Below, piece by piece: positions 1 through 8,907 of a DNA stretch of 64,000 nt. The notes beneath the pieces were generated by a model. That model was not told the origin of the DNA. It ran no database searches and saw only the letters and a list, made by a program, of their open reading frames with translations. The position numbers were made by a program, and so were the translations under genes. The DNA is from Phycisphaerae bacterium RAS1 (GTDB taxonomy: Bacteria > Planctomycetota > Phycisphaerae > UBA1845 > Fen-1342), in the NCBI GenBank assembly GCA_007859745.1, contig SMLU01000004.1:62001-126000 (forward strand), read 5' to 3'. Numbering within the stretch: the first letter of the stretch is position 1; every line of letters starts with the position of its first letter.

Positions 1-281
1 AGTACGTCCGCCTCAACGTCCGCCGCGAGGGGTTCCTGGTCGTGATGACGGTCGAGGACCACGGCATCGGCATGACCAACGACCAACTGCGCGAGCTGGG
101 CGCGAGTTTCTATCGCGCCCCCGACCCGCGCGTCCGCCGCACGCGCGGCACCGGGCTGGGACTGACGATCGTGAATCACATCGTGACGGCCCACGGCGGA
201 AAGCTGGAAGTGCAGTCGCGCGAGGGGGCCGGCAGCGCCTTCACCGTCTGGCTGCCGCTCGATCCGCGCCGGCAACCGTAA
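1..281 (+). CDS. Sensor histidine kinase, C-terminal fragment (5' end outside window)
   Basis: Reading frame open from base 3 to the stop at 281, so only the last 92 residues are present. It shows the ATP-binding lid region of a GHKL (HATPase_c) domain: a G1-box EDHGIGM followed by a G2-box GTGLGLTI, then the usual closing strands ending in AFTVWLPL. The N-box, the phosphoacceptor histidine and any sensor domain lie upstream of the window. By family it would autophosphorylate and pass phosphate to a response regulator; no regulator gene follows it here, so the partner is unknown. Confidence 0.9.
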   Translation, partial: YVRLNVRREGFLVVMTVEDHGIGMTNDQLRELGASFYRAPDPRVRRTRGTGLGLTIVNHIVTAHGGKLEVQSREGAGSAFTVWLPLDPRRQP

Positions 282-519
282 TACTGCTGATGCGTTTTCG
301 GAGCCGCGACCGTGAGGGAGCGACGGGTGGCATGCTTTCGCGTACTCGCGTAAGCATGCCGCATCGCGCGGCGTCTGTAATCCAGGCATGCATGCTAATG
401 CGGAGTACCGCGAGAGCATGCCACCACATGCCACTGCCACCCGACCGCTCGGAGCCGCGACCTTGAGGGAGCGGAGGCTCAAGAACCGCTTGCTTACGCG
501 CGCGGCTCGGATGGGCCAG
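282..519. repeat. Intergenic gap with two copies of a GAGCCGCGACC-type repeat and palindromes
   Basis: No credible gene. Two direct copies of the dispersed family B motif (core GAGCCGCGACCGTGAGGGAG) lie at about 299-322 and 450-474. Between them are GCATGC-bearing palindromes: 331-362 reads as a hairpin with a GCATGC arm at each end, and a diverged version is at 385-425. The gap separates two convergent genes. Confidence 0.6.
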
Positions 520-1719
<1,200 letters not shown>

Positions 1720-1738
1720 GCTCTCTCAGCGCCGCCGT

Positions 1739-1812
1739 TCCGAGCCGCGACCGTGAGGGAGCGGTTCTTCGGCGAACAAACGCCATCCGCTCCCTCACGG
1801 TCGCGGCTCGGA
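1739..1812. repeat. Inverted pair of family B repeats (hairpin)
   Basis: Two family B units face each other: one at 1739-1764 and its reverse complement at 1787-1812, separated by about 22 bases. The arms are nearly perfect complements of about 25 bp, so the transcript would fold into a strong hairpin just upstream of the ligase gene. Single family B units occur at 299-322, 450-474, 59118-59143 and 61009-61032. Confidence 0.8.
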
Positions 1813-1923
1813 TGCCACCGGCGTCTTCCGCCACCGCGCTCGCTGGCGCTTCGCGTTCTGACCAGCGGGGGCGCGCGTTCCGGTCTACGGCCGGCACGGG
1901 GGCCGGCCGCTACCGCGAATCAA

Positions 1924-2508
1924 TTACGGGTTGACCACAAAATCCGCCGTCACGTCGCAGGTGTAACGGAAACGAACCGGCGGCAGGTTCGGACCGCCGG
2001 GGTTCTGCAGCCAGCCCTTGCCGGCCCACTCCATTACCACCTCACCCGTCTGCGCATCCGAAAACGTCACGACGCCATTCGACGTTCCCGGCAGGATCGC
2101 GGGCGACGTCAGGCCGAAGGCGCTGAGGTCGCCGGTGAAGCTGATCACGTAATAGTCGATCGTCACGAACGCCCCGCTCGCAGCGTCATACTTTCCGAAT
2201 GAAAACTCCGGCATCGTCTGGATGGTGATGTCGCCGGTGCTGAATCCGCCCGGCAGCGTGAGCGGCTCGACCTCCTGGTAGTAATCCACCATCCGGGCGC
2301 GGCGCGTCTGCGGGTCAATCGAGAGCGTGAAATCGGTCAGCGCGATGTTCGCGCTGGTCACGCCGCCCGCCTGGCCGAAATCCAGCGTGAAGTAGCTCGG
2401 AACGCTCTGGCTGCCGCTGCCGTACAAGAGCTGCTCAGCGGCCAGGGCCTGAGCGCCCGCGGCCACGGTCAGGATCGCCAACGACACGCCGCTCAGTGTG
2501 CTACGCAT
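1924..2508 (-). CDS. Secreted protein of unknown function
   Basis: 194 residues from the ATG at 2506-2508, chosen because AAGGAG lies 8 bases upstream and the protein then opens with a clear signal peptide (MRSTLSGVSLAILTVAAGAQ, cleavage probably after ALA). An in-frame ATG further upstream would only add an arginine-rich stretch before the signal. The mature part is rich in beta-type sequence and mentions no known catalytic motif. There is no PEP-CTERM or dockerin tail. No family was recognised. It is separated from its neighbours by repeats. Confidence 0.7.
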   Translation of the reverse strand: MRSTLSGVSLAILTVAAGAQALAAEQLLYGSGSQSVPSYFTLDFGQAGGVTSANIALTDFTLSIDPQTRRARMVDYYQEVEPLTLPGGFSTGDITIQTMPEFSFGKYDAASGAFVTIDYYVISFTGDLSAFGLTSPAILPGTSNGVVTFSDAQTGEVVMEWAGKGWLQNPGGPNLPPVRFRYTCDVTADFVVNP

Positions 2509-2890
2509 GGACAATGCTCCTTGACTGGATTGAGGTTGCTCGCCAATCCGCAACGATTCGGCTCGATTCGCGAGCCGCGGCTTGCCCGCGGCCACGGAAT
2601 GGTCGAAAGCCTACGGGCGCTGCCGACGGGTTTCAAGCGCCCGGCCCACATGCGGGAATCCGACGGGAATGTCCGAACCCGCTGCGCCAAGCGGCGGGGT
2701 GACGATCGAGAGCGAACAGCGCTGCAAACGCCAGGGACGTCACCCCGCCGCTTGGCGCGGCGGGTTCGGAAAAACGGCTCGGCCGGCGACGTATGCCAAA
2801 TGACGTTGGCCACGCTGCGGAATCCGCGTCCCCACCACCAGACGGCTGGCAAGTGTCCACCCCTGTCACAAACTGGCGTGATCGGAACGC
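2509..2890. repeat. Repeat-filled gap
   Basis: No supported gene. The stretch holds a short GC-rich palindrome near 2571-2600 (CCGCGG cores) and the family A element at 2673-2769. The remaining 120 bases up to the end of the gspM gene show nothing recognisable. Confidence 0.5.
2673..2769. repeat. Family A palindromic element, copy 1
   Basis: About 97 bp. Begins CCGAACCCGCTGCGCCAAGC and ends with the complementary arm GCTTGGCGCGGCGGGTTCGG. The centre of about 45 bases is flanked by GTGACG and CGTCAC. It is followed by AAAAACGGC, as at copy 6. Other copies are at 32430, 49781, 52973, 54737 and 57889. Confidence 0.9.
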
Positions 2891-4072
2891 CTATTCCTCG
2901 CGCAGCGCGGCGTCAAGCTGGCGCTTGACGTCCGGCATGGCCTCGGCGTCGAGCTCCTGGCGCTTGCCGAATTCGTCGCCGAGCTTGTAGAAGTAGTCCT
3001 TCGTTCCGGCCTCGGGAGTGCCTTTCATTTCGCTGCGGACGACCATCCCCAACGGGTGGATCAACACCACGGTGCCGTCGTGCAGCGAATCGTTAACGCG
3101 ATAGGCCTTTGGCGGCTCCGTGCGCTTATCGTTGTCGCGCACGTACGCCACCGGCTCGTTGTTCAGGGACACGGTCGAAACCAAAACCAGGTTCGGCGGC
3201 GGCGGGGGCGGCGGAGGCGGAGGCGGGGGCTTGTCCTGGTGGGCCACCGCCGGAGACGTCTCAGGCGTCAGCACCCTGGTCTCGGGCTGTGGCACGTACT
3301 TGCGGAAGATGTTGGTCGCGTAAATCTCGCGATAGGCGTCCAGCGGCCGCGTAAGGCGGCCCGGCTCCTGGTCCTGAATCTCCTCCACCGGTTTGAACGT
3401 CAGCACGCCCGCCATGGGCGCAACGATCGTCTTGGCGGTCATGTTGATCTTCAGCGGCGGACCGTCCACCGACGAATCTCCGCCGTGGCTGGGTGCGATC
3501 GGCGGCGCCGTGTTCGCCACCGGCTGGCCTGGCTTGTTGCTCCGCGGCGGCGGCCGGCGGCTGGCCGCGGGTGGGGAGGCGGCGACCGCCGGATTGCGAT
3601 TCAGCCGCTCGGGCGTGACGGTGAGCTTGTCGATGCGCGAGATGTAATTTCGCCGCTCGAAAGCGCACAGAAAATCAGTCAGGGACTGGAGCGAGCCCAT
3701 GGTCTCGATCGTGAACGCGATCTCGGTGATGCCGGTGTCGCGATTCGTGAACGTCTGCGAAGGCGTCACCTTGGCGCCGGTGTGCAGGTTGTTCGTCTGC
3801 AGGAGCTGCTGAAGGTCGGCCTCGAAGCGCTCCTTCACCGGGTCGGGCGTCTCGCCCAGCGTGCGGCCGGCCAGGTCTTTCCATTTCTGCTCGACGCTGG
3901 CCAGGTCGCTCAGCGACTTGCTGATTTTCTCGCGGCGCGTCTGGGCGTCGGCGATGCGTTTGTCGAGCTCCCGGAACGGCGCAATGACGGTCCACTGCAC
4001 GAGCTTGGTTCCGAAAAGAACCAGGACCACCGCGCCGGTCAGCATCGCCAGGATTTTCTCGCGCTGCTTCAA
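2891..4072 (-). CDS. gspM: Type II secretion inner-membrane protein, GspM/PilO-like with GspC/PilP-like C-terminal part
   Basis: 393 residues, last gene of the secretion operon; its ATG follows 3 bases after the gspL stop. Residues 9-29 form one membrane segment after a short charged start, followed by a coiled coil (about 33-70) and a ferredoxin-like PilO/GspM region to about 155. Then come a long proline/serine-rich linker, a run of 12 prolines at 282-293, and a small beta-rich domain (about 295-350) resembling the homology region of GspC/PilP. The fusion of a PilO-type and a PilP/GspC-type domain is inference from layout. Role by family: part of the inner-membrane platform, contacting GspL. 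Confidence 0.7.
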   Translation of the reverse strand: MKQREKILAMLTGAVVLVLFGTKLVQWTVIAPFRELDKRIADAQTRREKISKSLSDLASVEQKWKDLAGRTLGETPDPVKERFEADLQQLLQTNNLHTGAKVTPSQTFTNRDTGITEIAFTIETMGSLQSLTDFLCAFERRNYISRIDKLTVTPERLNRNPAVAASPPAASRRPPPRSNKPGQPVANTAPPIAPSHGGDSSVDGPPLKINMTAKTIVAPMAGVLTFKPVEEIQDQEPGRLTRPLDAYREIYATNIFRKYVPQPETRVLTPETSPAVAHQDKPPPPPPPPPPPPNLVLVSTVSLNNEPVAYVRDNDKRTEPPKAYRVNDSLHDGTVVLIHPLGMVVRSEMKGTPEAGTKDYFYKLGDEFGKRQELDAEAMPDVKRQLDAALREE

Positions 4073-4075
4073 CGC

Positions 4076-5674
4076 CTAGAACTCCTTCAGCCGTCGGGCG
4101 CGGGCCCGCGCCCGCTCCTGCTGGATGTCAGTCCATTTCACTCCCGGATCACGCAGCATCAGTGTGATGTCCGAGCTGCCCTTGAATTCTGCGTCCGGCT
4201 GCTTCGTCCCCGTCCAGGTCGGCGTCGGCACCCAGAACACGTGCTGGCTGTCGTCCAGCCGCATGTTGTCCAGGTTTTTCCGAAACTCCTGGAACGTCGC
4301 GTACTCGATGAACGCCGTGTTGCGCAGCTTCAGCGACCACTGCTCGCCGCTGGCGTCAATCCCGTCTGCGAGCATTTTCTTGCCCGGGTCGACGGCCTGC
4401 TTGGTGACGTGCAGCAGGTAGTCGCTCCAGACCGGCCATTGCGACCACTCGCGAAGCTCCTGAACGCGGTTGTCAATCACCAGCTTCTCGCGCAGCGCGC
4501 GGCTCAGGTCGGCCAGCTCGCCGTTCACGGCGGACAGCGCGCGGGCCTTGCGGGCATACAGCGTCACGCCCGAGCCCAGCACGACCACCGCCACCATCGC
4601 CGCCGCCAGACCGCCGACGCGCAGCCGCTGCCGCAGGTCGTGCCCCGGCGGCGCAGGCCGCTTGGGATTCAGAAAGTCGATTTCGAAGCCGGCGGCCTTT
4701 CGTAATCCCCACGCCAGCCCCAGCGACGAGGCGAACGAGCGGAGCTTGGTCCCGTCGGTCTTGGGCACGCCCAGCGCCTCGGTCGGGTCGAAAAAGCCGC
4801 AAGACAAGCCAAAACGCTTCTCGACCGCTTCCAGCAGTTGCGGCTCGGCCCCCGTGCCGCCGGCGATCATGATGTGCTCGATGACCGCGTTCGGCTCCGT
4901 GGCGCGATAGGCCTGCATGGTGCGCGCCATCTCGGTCAGCAGGTCAGCCACTGCGGCGCTGACGGCCTCGTCGCCGCGGGCCAGGTCGGCCGGCGTGAAC
5001 ATGCGCGAGTCTTCGTGCAGGCTGATTTCCGGCCCCGGCTCGGGGATGTTCACGTTGGCCGCCCGCGAGAACGCCAGCAGCCCGCCGCGCATGATGTCGA
5101 TCTCGGTCATGGCCGGACCAACGTCCACGAACAGCACGCGCTTGTCGGCCGTGTCCGCGAACTGCTGCACGCTCATCAGGTTCGCGTAAGGCCGCAGGCC
5201 GATCCGCAGCGGCTCCAAACCGGCGGCCGAGCACGTCTCGCGCAGCCGGTTGAGCGTCGTCTTCAGCACGGCCGCCAGCAAGACCTCGCCCACCAGCCCG
5301 TCGTCGTTGCGCTGCATGATGACGAAGTCGATCTCGGCGTCGTCGAGCGGGAAAGGCAGCTCTTTCATCGCCTGGAAGCGAACCGCCGCCGCCAGTTCCT
5401 TCTCCGGCGTGGGCGGAAGCATCAGGCGGTTGATGGTGGCCTTGTCGCGCGGGACGTCAACGATGACGAGGCGATGATGCCAGCGATGCTTCTTGAGCAT
5501 CTGCTGAACGAACTCGCCCATGGCGGCCGGATCATCCGGGTTCACCCCGGCCGGCAGGCGATGTGAATGCGCATCCTCCAATTCGACGCGCTTGGCGCCG
5601 GGTCGCGCCACGACCATGCGCAGCGAGCGCTTGTCCCAGTCGAGGCACAGCACGCGTCGGGGGATGCGGGGCAA
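4076..5674 (-). CDS. gspL: Type II secretion platform protein GspL (PilM-PilN fusion type)
   Basis: 532 residues. The N-terminal 330 or so are a PilM-type actin-fold ATPase: LCLDWDKRSLRMVVA at the start, VLFVDVGPAMTEIDI at 180-194 and IMIAGGTGAEPQLLE at 269-283. A membrane segment at 353-373 follows, then a coiled coil and a PilN-like periplasmic part. This is the domain order of GspL, which links the cytoplasmic ATPase GspE to the pseudopilus assembly site. It sits between gspK and gspM, as expected. Confidence 0.85.
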   Translation of the reverse strand: MPRIPRRVLCLDWDKRSLRMVVARPGAKRVELEDAHSHRLPAGVNPDDPAAMGEFVQQMLKKHRWHHRLVIVDVPRDKATINRLMLPPTPEKELAAAVRFQAMKELPFPLDDAEIDFVIMQRNDDGLVGEVLLAAVLKTTLNRLRETCSAAGLEPLRIGLRPYANLMSVQQFADTADKRVLFVDVGPAMTEIDIMRGGLLAFSRAANVNIPEPGPEISLHEDSRMFTPADLARGDEAVSAAVADLLTEMARTMQAYRATEPNAVIEHIMIAGGTGAEPQLLEAVEKRFGLSCGFFDPTEALGVPKTDGTKLRSFASSLGLAWGLRKAAGFEIDFLNPKRPAPPGHDLRQRLRVGGLAAAMVAVVVLGSGVTLYARKARALSAVNGELADLSRALREKLVIDNRVQELREWSQWPVWSDYLLHVTKQAVDPGKKMLADGIDASGEQWSLKLRNTAFIEYATFQEFRKNLDNMRLDDSQHVFWVPTPTWTGTKQPDAEFKGSSDITLMLRDPGVKWTDIQQERARARARRLKEF

Positions 5675-5833
5675 TCAGGCTCCTTTAATGGGTGCGCGTG
5701 CCACGGGCGCCATGGTGGGTGACATGCCCGCGGCTTTTGCGTGGGCAGGCCGACGCAAAGGCCGTCGGCATGGCACCCGGGCTTTCGGCATTTGGCATTT
5801 GGCATTCTGCATTCAGCATTTGCCATTCACCAT
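5675..5833. repeat. Gap with GGCATTT-type tandem repeat
   Basis: About 160 bases between gspK and gspL. At 5785-5835 there is a run of imperfect 7-8 base units (GGCATTTGGCATTTGGCATT, then CATTC variants). A reverse-complement relative (GCCAAATGCC units) is at about 62382-62416. A GC-rich palindromic stretch with GCACCCGGGC precedes it. This is the only sizeable gap inside the secretion operon. Confidence 0.7.
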
Positions 5834-7858
5834 TCATCGCGACGTCGTCACCAGCGCCGAATCATCGTCGATCGGCCACGCCATACCCAGCGACGTCAGG
5901 TCGCGCTGATACTTGATCTGCGCCACCGGGCCGATCATCTCGATAATCCACTCCATCCGCCGGGTGGTCTTTACGTGGTCGGCGTATCCGACCGCCTCCA
6001 CGTGGACCTGCACGGCCTTCGTCGTAATATACGGGGCAATGGCCCGGAAGGTGGCAGGGTCCACTAATCCCTGCGTCAGAGGCCAGGCGGTGTTGTTCAT
6101 CACCAGCGGGTCCAGCGCCGCCCGACCGCCGATGATCCCGGCGGCGGCTTCCGGCGTCATGCCCGGGATGACCGCGAGCACCTCGAGCGGGGCGCTATTG
6201 ATATTGATCAGTCCATACACGCCGTTCTGGGCGACTTGCGGGTTCAGGCAACTGAAGCGGTCCATGATGACCGACATCTCTTCGAGAGTTGCCGGACTGT
6301 TCGTGAGCTGCGTCGGGGCGCCGCCGCCGCGGCGCCGGCCGCCTTGTCCCTCGGGGTCGGCGTCCGGATTCGGGGCTGCGGACGGCTCGGCGTCCGGCGC
6401 GGCGCCGCCCGGCACCGCCACGGGGGGCAAGCCTGGAGGCTGGTCATCGGGCGGTTTGTCGTCCGGTTGCCCGTCGGGGGGCTTTGCGCCGGGCTGCGCG
6501 CCGGGCGTCCGCGACCCGGGCCGCGCGCCGGTCGCGCCCGGACGCGGTTGCGGGTCGCGCGATTGCCGATTGGCGTCCGCCTTGGCGTCGTCATCGGCGG
6601 CAGCCCCACCGCCCGGATTCTGGTCCGAGCCCGGCGCTGTCGCCGCACCGAACGTGTAGAGCGCCGCCGGGCTGCCGAGTTGTTGAAAATTCACGCCCGA
6701 CTGCTTCTGCTGCATGATGTACGCGACGGTGGCCTGGCTGAGCTGCCCGTCAGGAATCTGCTGCGCGATCATCGCCGCGATGACGCCCGCGTCCGCGTTG
6801 AGGTTGATCCGCTGCTTGTTGTCCGCCGCCGTGTCCGGCTCGCGCGACCAGATCGTGAGGTAGGGCGCAATGCCGCGGTTCAGGACGCCGTCGCCGTTGT
6901 CGTGAAGCGGTTCCGACGCATCGCCGTCGTTTTCGTTAGGGTCGAGAATTCCGTTGCGGTTGATGTCCTCGCCCCAGAGCACCGCCGCCGTGTACCCCTT
7001 CACCAGCAGCAACTCTTCAACCGTGTCAAAAGGCCCGTTCTTCGCGTTGTACGGAGGCTTGAGCGTGTTGTAGTACTCGCTCTCCGCGCCGCCGTCGCGG
7101 ACGTCGGCGTTGTCATCGCGCCAGTCAAGCAGCGCGTTGATCAACTCCTGCGGGTTCTCGAGCTGGAGGTTCAAAAGCAGCGGCGTCAGCAGCATCGCGA
7201 TCTGCTCGTCGCGGGCGACGTTGATATTCAGCTTGCCCGACTCCGGCGTGACGCCGTAACGCATGGTGTCCGGGACGCCGCTCACCCCCTCGGCGACGAC
7301 GCTGAAGCGCCAGGCGGGCGCGAGCGACTTGGATTCGGCCAGATACTCGGCCCGGGCGCCCTTCCGCTCGCGGATCGGGTCTTCCTCGATCTTGAAGCGC
7401 TCGCTCCAGACCAGCCCGTGCCGCAGGGCGGCCGTGTTGTCGGACCACGCCTTGAAATTCAGCCGCTCGTTCCGCATCAGGGCGATGACCTGCTCAAGTC
7501 CGGATTCGGCGGCCAACCTCGCCTGCTGGCCGTCGGCAAAGGCCCGCGTGCCGGTGACCTCGGCCCGGATGAAGTAGACAAACCCGGCCATCGTCAGCGC
7601 CAAGAGGCCGATGAGCACGAGAACGACGGGGAGAATGAGCGCGCGCCTCAGAGCTTCGTTGAGCCTGAGAACTTCTTCGGGTGGAACGGGCATCTTGCCC
7701 GTTCCAGATGCGGCCGGGACGGGCGAGACGCCCGTCCCCCACTTGGGGTGGAATGGGCATCTTGCCCGTTCTGGCAACCGCAAGGACGGGCGAGACGCCC
7801 GTCCCACCCGAATTGCTCTCAGGCTCTGTGGGGCTGACGGGCGCTGGCTGCGTCTCAT
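5834..7858 (-). CDS. gspK: Type II secretion minor pseudopilin GspK
   Basis: 674 residues, about twice the usual GspK length. The start overlaps the gspJ stop by ATGA. Residues 1-71 precede the pilin-like hydrophobic segment at 73-96; residues 20-60 of this leader are translated from palindromic repeat DNA (reads GTGVSPV and GTGKMPVP). The body has GspK blocks (QQARLAAESGLEQVIALM, LLDWRDDNADVRDG, EELLLVKG) and two acidic calcium-type loops, DINRNGILDPNEND and DNGDGVLN. A proline/glycine-rich insert of about 130 residues follows, then a helix-hairpin-helix-like repeat (VIPGMTPEAA). GspK caps the pseudopilus tip. No Gly precedes the hydrophobic segment. Confidence 0.85.
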   Translation of the reverse strand: MRRSQRPSAPQSLRAIRVGRASRPSLRLPERARCPFHPKWGTGVSPVPAASGTGKMPVPPEEVLRLNEALRRALILPVVLVLIGLLALTMAGFVYFIRAEVTGTRAFADGQQARLAAESGLEQVIALMRNERLNFKAWSDNTAALRHGLVWSERFKIEEDPIRERKGARAEYLAESKSLAPAWRFSVVAEGVSGVPDTMRYGVTPESGKLNINVARDEQIAMLLTPLLLNLQLENPQELINALLDWRDDNADVRDGGAESEYYNTLKPPYNAKNGPFDTVEELLLVKGYTAAVLWGEDINRNGILDPNENDGDASEPLHDNGDGVLNRGIAPYLTIWSREPDTAADNKQRINLNADAGVIAAMIAQQIPDGQLSQATVAYIMQQKQSGVNFQQLGSPAALYTFGAATAPGSDQNPGGGAAADDDAKADANRQSRDPQPRPGATGARPGSRTPGAQPGAKPPDGQPDDKPPDDQPPGLPPVAVPGGAAPDAEPSAAPNPDADPEGQGGRRRGGGAPTQLTNSPATLEEMSVIMDRFSCLNPQVAQNGVYGLININSAPLEVLAVIPGMTPEAAAGIIGGRAALDPLVMNNTAWPLTQGLVDPATFRAIAPYITTKAVQVHVEAVGYADHVKTTRRMEWIIEMIGPVAQIKYQRDLTSLGMAWPIDDDSALVTTSR
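7679..7808. repeat. Family C repeats embedded in the gspK leader
   Basis: Four palindromic units in a row (GGGTGGAACGGGCATCTTGC and GGGACGGGCGAGACGCCCGT types), each able to fold on itself. They lie in frame inside the gspK coding region, upstream of its membrane segment. Related units occur in gaps at 14466, 22042, 36348 and 56604. Confidence 0.9.
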
Positions 7859-8907
7859 TTCCCGCTCCCCTCCACCCCAAGCTGCTCGCTGAACTGCTTG
7901 CCGACGCGCTGCACGCGGCTGGAAAAGAACCGGTCCGCCGCCGGGATGCGGACGATGGTCGTGAAGCGGTCCGGGTGATACACGTCGTCGCCGAACGGAT
8001 ACTCAGCCACCGGAAACGACTCCAGGTCGGTGTTGTTGTGCTCGTCGATCGTCAGCGGCTTGAAACCGACGGTCACCATGACGAGCTGCGGCAGCGAATT
8101 GCCTTCCGTGATGTCCCACTTCGTGTCCCACTGCACGCCGTCGAAAAAGCGGAACTCCAGAAAGCCCAGCTCCGCCGACCAGAGGTCGGTCCGCACGGCC
8201 TGCGGGTCTTCCTCGTCCACGATGAACTGGTTGAGCGTTTTCTTTTCCGTGCGAATGATCCCGCCCACGGTCGGATTGCCCTCCGCGGTCGGTGTCTTGT
8301 CGTTCACCCACAGCTCGTACGCGACCTCGCGCAGGTCATGCGCGCCCGGCGGCGGCTCCTCTGACGGCTGCATGAACCGATAGCTCGACTTGGCCGGCAG
8401 CCCGGTCGTCAGAAAGCTGATCTTGCGGCGATCGCCCACCAGCCGCTGCTCCACCGGAAAGCCCGTCCGCTCGGTGCCGAGACAGCCGCGGATTTCAGTG
8501 GCGATGCGCTCCAGCACCTGCCGCGCGACTTGCGTGCGGTCGGCCATGCGCGCCGCTTCGCTGCGGATTTCGCCGCTCTGCTTGAAGAAAAGCAGCAGGG
8601 CCGTCAGGAGGAAAGACATGATGCTGACGGCGATGATGACTTCGAGCAGCGTCAACGCCCGGCGTCGCGTGCGGGCCAGGCCGCGCGTGTCAGAACGCGA
8701 AGCGCAAGCGAGCGCGGCACGCGGCGTCGGGTGCCACTGGCAGCTTGCTGCCAGTGCGACCTGCGGTGATCCACGGGAGCGAGCACGGGCGGAGCAGCCG
8801 CCCGTGGCACCCATTGCACGGGCGGACCAGCCGGCCGTGGCACCCAACCCCGTCGCACCCGCGAATCGGCCGGGCCGATCGTCAAGAGTGAGCGTGCGTC
8901 GCATCAT
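7855..8907 (-). CDS. gspJ: Type II secretion minor pseudopilin GspJ
   Basis: 350 residues; start overlaps the gspI stop and the stop overlaps the gspK start, both by 4 bases. The prepilin motif RRRA-LTLLEVIIAVSIMSFL is at 81-100, with Glu at position +5 but Ala rather than Gly at -1. The 83 residues before it are far longer than a normal leader and are largely translated repeat DNA: 8689-8844 holds three palindromic units also seen in gaps. The mature part fits GspJ in length and its QVARQVLERIATEIRG block. Alternative: the real start is an internal non-ATG codon nearer the prepilin motif, although translational coupling argues for the long leader. Confidence 0.85.
   Translation of the reverse strand: MMRRTLTLDDRPGRFAGATGLGATAGWSARAMGATGGCSARARSRGSPQVALAASCQWHPTPRAALACASRSDTRGLARTRRRALTLLEVIIAVSIMSFLLTALLLFFKQSGEIRSEAARMADRTQVARQVLERIATEIRGCLGTERTGFPVEQRLVGDRRKISFLTTGLPAKSSYRFMQPSEEPPPGAHDLREVAYELWVNDKTPTAEGNPTVGGIIRTEKKTLNQFIVDEEDPQAVRTDLWSAELGFLEFRFFDGVQWDTKWDITEGNSLPQLVMVTVGFKPLTIDEHNNTDLESFPVAEYPFGDDVYHPDRFTTIVRIPAADRFFSSRVQRVGKQFSEQLGVEGSGK
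8689..8844. repeat. Three repeat units embedded in the gspJ leader
   Basis: 8689-8716 matches, in reverse orientation, the repeat at about 1836-1862 (core CGCTTCGCGTTCTGAC). 8731-8756 is a GTGCCACTGGCAG hairpin and 8783-8812 a GCACGGGCGG/CCGCCCGTGG hairpin; both have relatives at 11457-11510. 8816-8844 is a further diverged copy. All are read through in frame by gspJ. Confidence 0.85.

Noticed and set aside
3056-4705. 549-residue open frame on the plus strand
   Set aside because: Antisense to gspL and gspM; Arg/His-rich composition typical of a GC-rich shadow frame, no domain.
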